Shown here piece after piece: positions 8,668 to 17,338 of a DNA stretch of 54,407 nt. Both the position numbers and the translations under genes were made by a program. How positions within the stretch are numbered: the stretch's first letter is position 1; every line of letters starts with the position of its first letter. Source of the stretch: Cardinium endosymbiont of Culicoides punctatus (GTDB taxonomy: Bacteria; Bacteroidota; Bacteroidia; Cytophagales; Amoebophilaceae); the NCBI RefSeq assembly GCF_004354815.1, contig NZ_QWJI01000014.1, positions 1-54,407 on the forward strand, in the 5' to 3' direction. The notes under the pieces were generated by a model. It saw only the letters and a list, made by a program, of their open reading frames with translations, had not been told where the DNA came from and made no database searches.

Positions 8668-10536
8668 ATGAATACACATGCTCATCATCATTATACAGAA
8701 GAAAATATTCGTTCCTTAGCTTGGCAAGAACACCTTCGATTCCGTCCTGGTATGTATATCGGTAAGCTAGGTGATGGTTCCGCTTCAGATGATGGCATTT
8801 ATATATTAATCAAAGAAGTTATTGATAATAGTATAGATGAGTTTGTTATGGGCTATGGAAAGCAAGTTGAAATAACCGTGTCTGACCATGAAATTTCTGT
8901 GAGAGATTTTGGGAGAGGAATTCCATTGGGCAAAGTAATAGATTGTGTAGCTAAAATAAATACAGGGGGCAAATACGATAGTAAGGCATTTCAAAAGTCT
9001 GTAGGGCTAAATGGGGTAGGTATCAAGGCTGTTAATGCACTTTCAGAATATTTTAAAGTTCAATCTTTTCGTGATGGATTAACCAAGTCAGCCATTTTTT
9101 CTGCAGGAGTCATGGCATCAGAAGAAGAAATTAAGGAAACTACTGAACCAAATGGGACACATATTGTATTTATTCCAGATCGGACTATATTTAAACAATA
9201 CTCATTTATTCTTCACTTTATAGAAGAACAAATAGCCAACTATACCTTTTTAAATACAGGGTTGATTTTTGTTTTGAATGGCAAAAAGTACCGCTCCCGT
9301 AATGGACTTTTAGATCTTTTACACACGAAAACAGATATTGAGTCACTCTCTTATCCTATTATCCATCTAAAAGATAAGGATATTGAACTATGTTTAACCC
9401 ATCATCAAAACGCTGGTAATGAGATTTATTATACTTTTGTCAATGGGCAATTCACTGCTCAGGGTGGAGTACATTTAAATTCATTTAAGGAAGCTGTTGT
9501 AAAAACAGTACGAGAATTTTATAAGAAAGATTTTGACTCAAGCGATATTCGTGGAGGACTAGTAGCCGCGCTTGCTATTAAGGTTCAAGATCCTATTTTT
9601 GAGTCACAAACTAAAACCAAGCTAGGGTCACAGCAGATGGGACCTGAAGGTCCGAGTATTCGTAGTTTTATAATTGATTTCATCAAAAGAGAACTAGACA
9701 ACTATTTGCATAAACATACGATAGTCGTAGAAGCCTTACAAAAACGAATTTTACAGTCTGAACGTGAACGTAAAGAAATAGCTGGTATAAAGAAACTAGT
9801 TAGTGAAAAAACAAAAAAAGCAAATCTCCACAACAAAAAATTAAGAGACTGCCATATTCACTACAATTCTAAACATCCTAAAAAGTTGGATAGCACTATT
9901 TTTATTACAGAAGGGAATTCTGCCAGTGGCTCTATAACCAAATCACGTAATGTTGCAACACAGGCAGTTTTTTCATTACGGGGCAAACCTTTAAACTGTT
10001 TTGGGCAATCTAAAAAATTAGTTTATGAAAATGAAGAACTGAATCTTCTCCAGCATGCTTTGAATATTACAAATGGGCCCGATGGGCTCCGTTACAACAA
10101 AATTGTAATCGCTACGGATGCCGATGTTGATGGTATGCATATTCGATTACTCATACTGACCTATTTTTTGCAATTTTTCCCTGAATTGGTTCATAATCAG
10201 CATCTGCATATACTGGAAACACCACTTTTTCGAGTTCGGAATAAAAAAATTACACATTATTGCTATAATGAAAAAGAGAAAGAAAAAGCGATACAGTCAC
10301 TTGGTTCACAATTTGAAGTTACACGATTTAAGGGTTTAGGAGAAATATCTCCCGATGAGTTTTCCAATTTTATAGGTGAAGGTATGCGTCTATCTCCCGT
10401 AACCTTATCAACCAGTGCCACCCTTCAAGCATTATTAGCGTTTTATATGGGCAAAAACACACCAGAAAGGCAAAGTTTTATTATTGATAATCTTATAATA
10501 GAGGAGAGCCTCTCTGACCAACATATACTGGACTAA
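8668..10536 (+). CDS. parE: DNA topoisomerase IV subunit B (type IIA, GyrB/ParE family)
   Basis: ATPase subunit of a type IIA topoisomerase that decatenates or relaxes DNA. I chose the ATG at 8668 (622 residues) because the Bacteroidota ParE pattern starts shortly before [18 protein letters not shown]. The ORF opens at 8596, but those 24 extra residues overlap the DUF5683 gene and look non-native. Domain order: GHKL ATPase with EVIDNSIDE (about 50-58), DFGRGIP and the GLNGVGIKA lid; transducer; TOPRIM with TEGNSASGS (about 414) and DADVDGMH (about 484-491); C-terminal KGLGE. It lacks the long insertion of some GyrB proteins, which favours ParE. parC is not in the window. Confidence 0.9.
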   Translation: MNTHAHHHYTEENIRSLAWQEHLRFRPGMYIGKLGDGSASDDGIYILIKEVIDNSIDEFVMGYGKQVEITVSDHEISVRDFGRGIPLGKVIDCVAKINTGGKYDSKAFQKSVGLNGVGIKAVNALSEYFKVQSFRDGLTKSAIFSAGVMASEEEIKETTEPNGTHIVFIPDRTIFKQYSFILHFIEEQIANYTFLNTGLIFVLNGKKYRSRNGLLDLLHTKTDIESLSYPIIHLKDKDIELCLTHHQNAGNEIYYTFVNGQFTAQGGVHLNSFKEAVVKTVREFYKKDFDSSDIRGGLVAALAIKVQDPIFESQTKTKLGSQQMGPEGPSIRSFIIDFIKRELDNYLHKHTIVVEALQKRILQSERERKEIAGIKKLVSEKTKKANLHNKKLRDCHIHYNSKHPKKLDSTIFITEGNSASGSITKSRNVATQAVFSLRGKPLNCFGQSKKLVYENEELNLLQHALNITNGPDGLRYNKIVIATDADVDGMHIRLLILTYFLQFFPELVHNQHLHILETPLFRVRNKKITHYCYNEKEKEKAIQSLGSQFEVTRFKGLGEISPDEFSNFIGEGMRLSPVTLSTSATLQALLAFYMGKNTPERQSFIIDNLIIEESLSDQHILD

Positions 10537-10568
10537 TTTTTTCAGTACATTATAAATCAAAAATAATG

Positions 10569-12413
10569 CTACATATGCTTTTGTAGAGAGAATATTTTTT
10601 TATAAATCCCACCCTGTTGAAGTAAACTGCTATGAGAACCTTGTTCAACAAGGTGGCCTTGTTCTAACACAAAAATTTTATCTGCTTGGCAAATGGTACT
10701 TAGCCTGTGGGATACTATAATAGAAGTCTTATTTTGAATTAATGATTTTAGTCCTGTTTGTACGTTTTGTTCAGAAGCTGTATCTAGAGCTGAAGTAGCT
10801 TCATCTAAAACTAAGATAGGTGGGTTACTTAATATCGCTCTCGCGATGCAAATGCATTGTTTTTGACCACCTGAAAGCTTATTGCCATGTGCTCCAATAA
10901 TTGTGTCATACCCTTGTGGTAACCCCATGATAAAATTATGAGCAAAAGCTACCTTAGCAGCTTCAATAACCTTTTCTTTGCTATATGTTGGCCTGTTAAA
11001 AGCAATGTTGTTAAAGACAGTATCATGAAATAAAATGGATTCTTGGGTAACAACACCCATTAAGTGGTGTAAAGATGTTGTACTTATCTGTGGTAAAGGC
11101 ATATTGTCTATCTCAATTTCACCCGATGTTGGCCTATATAAACCAGATAAAAGTGATAAAAGTGTGGACTTCCCTGAACCAGAAGCACCTACTATTGCTA
11201 TCGTCTCTCCTTTTTTGATGGTTAAATGTATTTGGTGTAAAACGTTATTTTCTTCATTACTGTAAGAGAATGAAACATTTTTAAAAACTATTTCATGTTC
11301 AAAATTTACATGCTTTACCCCTGTAAGTTTTTGTTGATGTTTTGATTCTTCATCTAATAAACTGAAAATCCGACTTCCAGCAGCAATACCTCGTTGAATG
11401 TGTCCAATAGATCTTGAAATCATCTTAATAGGTATCAGTGTCTGAGAGCAAATGATAATGTAGGCAATAAATGCACTAGCTGTAAGGGGGCTTTGTTCCA
11501 AAAGGATTAACGTACCACCATACGCAAGTATAGTAGAAACAGCAACAACACTTAGAGATTCCGATATAGGGGCAGTCATATGCTCTTTTCTTGCTACTGA
11601 CATGTTGGTAAAAGCATATGCTTGACTTTCTTTTTTGAATTTATCCACAATGTATTGCTGTGCACCAAAGACTTTTATAATACGTACTCCTTCTAATGTT
11701 TCCTCAATTAGACTCATTAAATTGCCTAGTGACTGTTGGGTTCGATTTGCCCATTTGCGTAATCTTTTTATAATTGTGGTTATTACCCATCCAATAATAG
11801 GTAGCAGTAATAGTGTGAATAGACTCAGTTTAGGTGCCATGTAAAAGAGGACAGAAATATAGCAAAAAAGTTGAGTCGGTTCTTTAAGAAATACACGAAG
11901 TGTGTCTGCTACGGCATGTTCTATTTCCTGAATATCCGTTGTAATTCTTGCCATTAAATCACCTTTCTTCTTATCCGTAAAGTGTTGCAAAGGAAGGGTT
12001 AATGTTTTGTTAAAAAGTGCCAATCGTAAATTATAGACTACATTGATGCGTACTTTTGTCATGGTAATATCAGCAATATATCTAAAGAGACCACTGATAA
12101 AGGTAGAAAGCGTAAATAAAGAGGACAATAAGTAGAGCGCTGATTTTTTTCCATAATTTTCGATCGTTTTTATAAATACAAAATTAAATACTTTTGTAAA
12201 GTAATGAATGCTTATATGCCATTGTGGGAGTGGTTGTTGCTGAGACAGCATGTGGTTCAATTCTTCTTGGTTAAATAGAATCTTAAGCAGAGGAATCACT
12301 AATCCATATGTAGTTAATCCAAAAAAGATAGAAAAGAATATAGCAATGAAATAATAGAAAGCAAGTTTTTTTAAAGGCCCTACGTAACCTAAAATTCTGG
12401 AATAAATGTTCAT
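10569..12413 (-). CDS. ABC exporter, MsbA/multidrug type (fused membrane and ATPase domains)
   Basis: A 614-residue half-transporter that should work as a homodimer in the inner membrane. Residues about 1-350 form the six-helix ABC membrane domain. The ATPase domain has Walker A GASGSGKST at 409-417, the signature LSGGQKQ, Walker B ILVLDEATSALD and the switch histidine in SHRLSTI. The substrate cannot be read from sequence. Lipid-linked (MsbA-like) or drug export are the usual roles of this subfamily. It converges with parE across a 32-bp gap. hemW lies upstream on the same strand, 44 bp away. Confidence 0.9.
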   Translation of the reverse strand: MNIYSRILGYVGPLKKLAFYYFIAIFFSIFFGLTTYGLVIPLLKILFNQEELNHMLSQQQPLPQWHISIHYFTKVFNFVFIKTIENYGKKSALYLLSSLFTLSTFISGLFRYIADITMTKVRINVVYNLRLALFNKTLTLPLQHFTDKKKGDLMARITTDIQEIEHAVADTLRVFLKEPTQLFCYISVLFYMAPKLSLFTLLLLPIIGWVITTIIKRLRKWANRTQQSLGNLMSLIEETLEGVRIIKVFGAQQYIVDKFKKESQAYAFTNMSVARKEHMTAPISESLSVVAVSTILAYGGTLILLEQSPLTASAFIAYIIICSQTLIPIKMISRSIGHIQRGIAAGSRIFSLLDEESKHQQKLTGVKHVNFEHEIVFKNVSFSYSNEENNVLHQIHLTIKKGETIAIVGASGSGKSTLLSLLSGLYRPTSGEIEIDNMPLPQISTTSLHHLMGVVTQESILFHDTVFNNIAFNRPTYSKEKVIEAAKVAFAHNFIMGLPQGYDTIIGAHGNKLSGGQKQCICIARAILSNPPILVLDEATSALDTASEQNVQTGLKSLIQNKTSIIVSHRLSTICQADKIFVLEQGHLVEQGSHSSLLQQGGIYKKIFSLQKHM

Positions 12414-12457
12414 TAAAAACAGATGTTACAATCAATTCGTTTTCAAAACAAAAAAGA

Positions 12458-13612
12458 TCAGTTATCTATAAAAAGCTCACTAGCTATTTTGTCCGCAAGC
12501 AATTTACCACTATTTGTTAAATAAAGTTTACTATGAGTTAAATAAGCAAGCTCTTTTTGTGTAATATGTTGTATAAAATTCCTTTTTTGAGCCATTAAGT
12601 CAACTCCATATTGCTTATGCATCCATTCAAAATCACATCCCCAATAGGTTCTAATGCTTGTCATAATGTATTCATTAATATGGTTTGTTATGGTCAGTGT
12701 TTCTTCTGTATGCGGGAGCTCCCCTTTCTGTATGGATTTTATATATATTGGATTATTAGAAATATTCCAATACCTTTTTATGCCATTGTATCCATGTGCA
12801 CCCGGTCCTATGCCTAAATAGGCTCCTGATTTCCAGTAGTTTATATTGTGTCTGGAAAATTTTTCTGGTTGACAGAAATTAGAAATTTCATAGTGGATAT
12901 ACCCTTTTTTATTAAGGATGTCTATAGCTAGTTCAAATTGCTCTGCAGCTATTTCTTCAGAAATTTCAGTTATTTTTCCCTGTTTATACCAATGTCCAAA
13001 AACCGTTTTGGGTTCAATAGTTAAGCAATATGCTGAAATATGTTCTGGTTCTAGTAACAGTGCTTCTGTTAGATCATTTTGCCAATCGCGTGTTGTTGTA
13101 CCAGTGGTAGCATAGATAAGATCTATATTTAGATTGTTGAATTGAGCTTTTCTAGCCCATATTATACTTTGTCTTGCTAAAGTAGCAGTATGAGCTCTAT
13201 TCATATAACGTAGGGTATGGTCATTAAAAGACTGTATGCCAATGCTCAATCTATTGATGCCTATATGCCTAAATCCTTGTAGTTTTTCAAGTGTCAGGTC
13301 GTCTGGATTTCCTTCTAGTGTTATTTCTATATCTTTGGTAATAGAAAAATATTTGAAAATGTGATTTAATAATTTTTCTATTTCTAGGAGTGTGAGTACA
13401 GATGGGGTACCCCCACCGAAATAGATACTGGTAATGGGAACATTGCCTAAATAATTTTGGCGTAATACTAGTTCTCTACATATGCTTTCTATTACTAATG
13501 ATTTTAGTTGAAAGTTTGTACTAAAGTGAAAATTGCAATAATGACAAGCTTGCTTGCAGAATGGAATATGCAGGTATATCCCTGTGTTAGATTTTTCTAA
13601 TGTTGTAATCAA
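12458..13612 (-). CDS. hemW: Radical SAM protein HemW (haem chaperone family)
   Basis: A 384-residue radical SAM protein. The 4Fe-4S/SAM motif CKQACHYC lies near residues 19-26 in the context HIPFCKQACHYCNF. The SAM-binding YFGGGTPS segment (about 64-71) and the C-terminal HemW/HemN-like domain follow. HemW was long annotated as oxygen-independent coproporphyrinogen oxidase but acts as a haem-binding protein in studied cases. The first cysteine is followed by three residues and then CxxC, which fits HemW as well as HemN. No other haem gene is in the window. Confidence 0.9.
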   Translation of the reverse strand: MITTLEKSNTGIYLHIPFCKQACHYCNFHFSTNFQLKSLVIESICRELVLRQNYLGNVPITSIYFGGGTPSVLTLLEIEKLLNHIFKYFSITKDIEITLEGNPDDLTLEKLQGFRHIGINRLSIGIQSFNDHTLRYMNRAHTATLARQSIIWARKAQFNNLNIDLIYATTGTTTRDWQNDLTEALLLEPEHISAYCLTIEPKTVFGHWYKQGKITEISEEIAAEQFELAIDILNKKGYIHYEISNFCQPEKFSRHNINYWKSGAYLGIGPGAHGYNGIKRYWNISNNPIYIKSIQKGELPHTEETLTITNHINEYIMTSIRTYWGCDFEWMHKQYGVDLMAQKRNFIQHITQKELAYLTHSKLYLTNSGKLLADKIASELFIDN

Positions 13613-13676
13613 GGTAGATGCATAAGTAAAGAAAGATACTCCAAGGCCAATTAAATGCTATGCATGGATATCATTG

Positions 13677-13763
13677 TAGAGGGTGAGGGATTCGAACCCC
13701 CGATACCAATGACGATATGACGGTTTTCAAGACCGTTGCATTCAACCACTCTGCCAACCCTCC
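13677..13763 (-). tRNA. tRNA-Ser (TGA)
   Basis: The minus strand folds as a class II tRNA. The acceptor is GGAGGGT/ACCCTCT with one G-U pair, the D arm has AGAGTGGTTGAATGC, and the anticodon loop is CTTGAAA (anticodon TGA). A long variable arm and the T arm GGGGG-TTCGAAT-CCCTC follow. CCA is not encoded. Confidence 0.95.
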
Positions 13764-13851
13764 AAAAACATTCTGAAAATATAAGAAGTCTACAGCCACT
13801 AATTTATATAAAAGAGCTGGTATACCCAAAAAACTTAACAAAAAATTTAAG

Positions 13852-13981
13852 TTTTTTGTTAAGGCAATAATACAATAAAAATTTTGGTAATACATTTGCT
13901 TATCTATAGGTTTGGTGAAGATATGCTTGATGAATAATCAATGATTTTTTTAAAATCTAAAAAAGGCACCTGGATAGTTAC
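13852..13981. repeat. Degenerate copy of the 188-bp MITE
   Basis: The right terminus GGCACCTGGATAGTTAC (13965-13981) matches the right end of the element at 2828-3015 with one change. The body retains AAAATTTTGGTA and other scattered blocks in the same order. The left terminus is not recognisable. The end of this repeat supplies the TAA stop of the minus-strand flippase-like gene at 13978-13980. Confidence 0.55.
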
Positions 13982-15039
13982 GATTTGGGAGACTCTTTTT
14001 TTGTAAATACCCTATGAATCCATCTAGGAAGAAAAAGAATGCCTAAAGTTAGATAAATATAAAACGTACACATACGCCATAAAACAGCTATTACGAGGGT
14101 ATAGTCGCCTAATGTTGTCTCAAAAAATTGTTGAAATAATACCTCTGCAATTCCACTTCCTCCTGGGGATATAGGAATTAACATAATCGCCCACATAATA
14201 ATCTGTTTTCCAAACATAGAAAAGTGTTCTATGAAAGTAATAGGACTGTAAGCTGCAATTAAGCAGTTTAAGAAAGCATACCGAACACCCCATGTGAGAA
14301 TGGTACATAGTAATATTCTGAACCAGAAAAAAATATGCTTACCTCTAAATTCGTTCGAAGTCGTAATAATATCTTTACTAAGCTCATATGCAGATCGTCG
14401 CCATCTTTTAAAAAGCGTGATACTAGTTACACGCATCAAAATCCACTTTAAGAATAATGGATTGATAAAAACACCAATGGATATAATAGATGTATAAATA
14501 GCAAGAATAAAATAATTTGTAAAGAAAATGGCTTTTACACTAGTGGCTAAGTCATTTGTCATTGCAAATAAGGTTTCATATCCACCTAAAAAAGCATGAA
14601 AACCAGCTAGTAGAAAAAAGAAATTATCCATTATTCCATTTACAATAACATAGGATAGAGACTTACCTAAACTGAGTCCTTCCTTAGAAAAAAGAAAAAT
14701 AGCAACAATGCCTCCTCCTACTACTGATGGGGTCACAGCAGAGGCAAATTCCCAAAGAATGGCAATATAAAAGCAACTTGTCCAACTTAGCGTACTATCG
14801 CTTAAAAAACGGAGTCTGCAGATGTGTCCTATTTCTCGTAATATAATCGAGCATAAAGCCATACATATATATTTCCAATTAGGATCCTTCAATAGGGAAA
14901 TGGTCTCTTTAGATATTTTACCAGATCTGTAAAATAAAAATACAGTAATAGCTAACCCAAATAATATGGGAAGCCACACTTTTTTTATATTAAGTGTTTG
15001 AAGTGCTTCTTGAGCATTTGTTTCAATTTGATTATTCAA
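13978..15039 (-). CDS. Lysylphosphatidylglycerol synthase/UPF0104-type flippase-like membrane protein
   Basis: A 353-residue polytopic inner-membrane protein with about eight hydrophobic helices. The family-typical segment PISPGGSGIAE lies in the C-terminal third. It corresponds to the membrane domain of MprF-like proteins (LPG_synthase_TM) without the synthase domain. Such stand-alone proteins are annotated as flippase-like, and the substrate is unknown. The stop codon falls inside the end of a MITE remnant, so the last few residues may differ from the ancestral protein. gatC lies 29 bp upstream on the same strand. Confidence 0.85.
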   Translation of the reverse strand: MNNQIETNAQEALQTLNIKKVWLPILFGLAITVFLFYRSGKISKETISLLKDPNWKYICMALCSIILREIGHICRLRFLSDSTLSWTSCFYIAILWEFASAVTPSVVGGGIVAIFLFSKEGLSLGKSLSYVIVNGIMDNFFFLLAGFHAFLGGYETLFAMTNDLATSVKAIFFTNYFILAIYTSIISIGVFINPLFLKWILMRVTSITLFKRWRRSAYELSKDIITTSNEFRGKHIFFWFRILLCTILTWGVRYAFLNCLIAAYSPITFIEHFSMFGKQIIMWAIMLIPISPGGSGIAEVLFQQFFETTLGDYTLVIAVLWRMCTFYIYLTLGILFLPRWIHRVFTKKESPKS

Positions 15040-15068
15040 TTTAGTTCTCTTTTAATTAAGTATATGAT

Positions 15069-15365
15069 TTATCCTTTTACGGAAGGGACTCTGAAGTAAT
15101 TTGTGTCCCCACTAGGTGCAAGTGCTAATGCCCGTTCATGAGTAATAGCGTTCATTGCTAGATCCTGTCGAAGTTCATTAGCTTGTAATAATAGTGTAAA
15201 TTGATCTAAACCTAAGTCTTGATCTTCAAAAACTAGTTCATCCAATTGTTCTACCCAATCTACCATTTCATTTAAGTCATGAAGCATTGCTTCCTTTTCA
15301 TGTTCATGAAATTCCAGACGAGACAGGTAAGCTAATTTGTCTAAAGAGTCGTTGTCAATTATCAT
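15069..15365 (-). CDS. gatC: Asp-tRNA(Asn)/Glu-tRNA(Gln) amidotransferase subunit C
   Basis: Small subunit that stabilises the GatCAB amidotransferase used to make Gln-tRNA or Asn-tRNA indirectly. I take the ATG at 15365 (98 residues). This start places the conserved LDKLAYLSRLEF helix near residue 7, as in the family. The ORF opens further up at 15422 with a hydrophobic 19-residue stretch that is foreign to GatC. The C-terminal RVPSVKG is characteristic. gatA and gatB are not in the window, which is usual because the genes are dispersed in Bacteroidota. Confidence 0.9.
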   Translation of the reverse strand: MIIDNDSLDKLAYLSRLEFHEHEKEAMLHDLNEMVDWVEQLDELVFEDQDLGLDQFTLLLQANELRQDLAMNAITHERALALAPSGDTNYFRVPSVKG

Positions 15366-15464
15366 AATGAGAGATTTATAAAAATAAAGCCAGATGTACA
15401 ACAGTGATGCACACAAAAGCAAATATAAGACGAATTTTCAATCATTAATATTATTTTTATGCGT

Positions 15465-17141
15465 TTATAAAAAAGGTTTTGGTTTTTTATCTAGTTGCAA
15501 GGCAAATATAATAAGCATTAATAGTAATAGACTATATGAAGCTATGTATCCAATATAATCACCGTATAAAGTATAGAAAGCTATCTGATCATTTGCTTGA
15601 AGCACTTGACGTATGGCAATGGGTTCTAAGGGCTTCGTTGCTGCTATGATATCTCCACGTTGGTTAATGAATCCGCAAATACCTGTATTGGCAGCACGAA
15701 TCACACTTTTTCGATGTGCTATAGCTAATAACCGACTATACTGAAAATGATAATGATATATAGGCGTATTGCCCCACCAGTTGTCATTGGTTACCACAAC
15801 GAATATATTCCCCCCTTTTTTTGCAGCACTACCTACAAAAGCACCATAAATGGATTCATAACAGTTAATTGGCACAGCTTTTATTTGGTGATTTATTTTA
15901 AAAACTTTGCTTCCATCTCCCTTACCTAAACAGGGGTCTATATCTCCAATTTCTGCAAACTTTTGCTTGATCCAGGATAATATTTTTTTTGGAAAAAGGT
16001 GAAAATATGGAATATATTCTGCACATGGCAATCTTTTTGTTTTGTGATATATGGCTACTTCTTTACCAGATGTGAAATAAAAAACACTATTAAAATAATC
16101 AATATATTTTGCACCTCTTTTTTTTGCCGTTTTTGAAGCATCGGCAATGTCATAAGAACGGTATGAACTGGCTCCTGATATAAGGTGTAAGTTATTATGT
16201 TTCTTTAGGAATTTCAGTATGGGCTGTATGCATACATAATTATCTATATGTTGCTCTTCGAGGCAGCAATCGATCGCCGATTCAGGCCAGGCAACCAAAC
16301 AAGTGTTAGGTGTTATTCCTTTCTGAGAGAGGCTTAGTAATCTATCTATTTGGTCTTCATATGGGATATGTAATGGAGAAGTAGTGCTTTTTTCTGTATA
16401 GCTATCGAAGTTAGGCTGTACAGCTACCGTTTCTACATGAGTACCTTGATCACTATAGTTATAGTAGCTTACTAAGCTAATACATAGTGGTAAAAATAAC
16501 CAGCAAAAAAAAATTTTCACTAGCATAAAGGTATATTGTTCAAACAATATATGGTAACTAATAATATTAGCAACCAAGATCCAAAGGGAGCCTCCTAAAA
16601 TTCCAGTATAGGCATACCATTGAATACAATAGGCCATTCCAGCTAGACCATTTCCTAGGTTTAACCAAGGGAAAGTAAATTCCCAAGATTCCCAAGAAAG
16701 TTGAGCATGTTCCAGTGTCAACCAACAAGTCACAAGTCCTATGTAAGCTATGTATGGTTTAAACCATTTTCGAATATAATAGTAAACAATCCAGGGTATA
16801 GATAGGCAAATTGTATTGTACAAAGCTACAAAAATGAAACCTGCAAAAGCAGCATTAGAGATCCACCAAATGGTTACACAGTTCCAAAAAAATAGGGTTA
16901 ATAGAATATAAAAAAAACAGCATAGAAAAGATTTTTGCTTGTTCAGTGTATTATAGTGTCTTACTATTAGTAAGATAGGCACGATAGCAACACATAGTAA
17001 CCATCCAAACCAAGCTGAGCACCAGGCTAACCAAAAAAAGAGACTGCTTAAAACAGATAAAGTGAGTAAATAGGCTGTATGAGAAATATGAGTTCTTTCA
17101 TTTAAAAAAATAGATTGAACAAAAGCTGCATAATGGTGCAT
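15465..17141 (-). CDS. lnt: Apolipoprotein N-acyltransferase
   Basis: Adds the third acyl chain to lipoproteins at the periplasmic face of the inner membrane. The 558 residues hold six to seven N-terminal helices (to about 220) and then a nitrilase-like domain. Candidate catalytic residues are Glu in WPESA, Lys in KTKRLPCAEYIP and Cys in INCYESIYG. A final C-terminal helix follows. The length is near the family norm. Many proteins in this window carry lipobox-like signals and are potential substrates. The gene stands alone between gatC and the first DUF1703-type gene. Confidence 0.92.
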   Translation of the reverse strand: MHHYAAFVQSIFLNERTHISHTAYLLTLSVLSSLFFWLAWCSAWFGWLLCVAIVPILLIVRHYNTLNKQKSFLCCFFYILLTLFFWNCVTIWWISNAAFAGFIFVALYNTICLSIPWIVYYYIRKWFKPYIAYIGLVTCWLTLEHAQLSWESWEFTFPWLNLGNGLAGMAYCIQWYAYTGILGGSLWILVANIISYHILFEQYTFMLVKIFFCWLFLPLCISLVSYYNYSDQGTHVETVAVQPNFDSYTEKSTTSPLHIPYEDQIDRLLSLSQKGITPNTCLVAWPESAIDCCLEEQHIDNYVCIQPILKFLKKHNNLHLISGASSYRSYDIADASKTAKKRGAKYIDYFNSVFYFTSGKEVAIYHKTKRLPCAEYIPYFHLFPKKILSWIKQKFAEIGDIDPCLGKGDGSKVFKINHQIKAVPINCYESIYGAFVGSAAKKGGNIFVVVTNDNWWGNTPIYHYHFQYSRLLAIAHRKSVIRAANTGICGFINQRGDIIAATKPLEPIAIRQVLQANDQIAFYTLYGDYIGYIASYSLLLLMLIIFALQLDKKPKPFL

Positions 17142-17288
17142 AGAAGTTTATAGGTATTTTTATGTATATGTTTAATAGTTGAATAATTCAATATAAAGGT
17201 TCATGAAAAACTTTTCCTAAAGACTGGAATTGTATTTAAGAACCAGAAAAAAGAAATCAATGCAAATTTATAAAATTTGCAGGTAGAT

Positions 17289-17330
17289 TTTAAATGAATT
17301 ATGTATATTTACACAATCTCTTCAAAAGCC
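17289..17330. repeat. Dispersed 42-bp repeat at a gene 3' end (copy 1)
   Basis: TTTAAATGA, then ATTATGTATATTTACACAA and CTTCAAAAG, recur in the same order and orientation at 32561-32603. In both places the repeat lies within about 10 bp of the stop codon of a minus-strand gene. A looser, reversed version is near 26380-26406, downstream of the second DUF1703-type gene. Confidence 0.6.
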
Positions 17331-17338
17331 TCCTTCTT

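Noticed and set aside
11641-11649. DnaA-box-like TTATCCACA
   Set aside because: A single site inside the ABC exporter coding sequence, with no cluster or AT-rich unwinding region beside it.
13671-13895. 74-codon minus-strand ORF ending in GGLAEWLNATVLKT-like sequence
   Set aside because: It is a translation through tRNA-Ser; this peptide pattern is a known artefact of tRNA-Ser genes.
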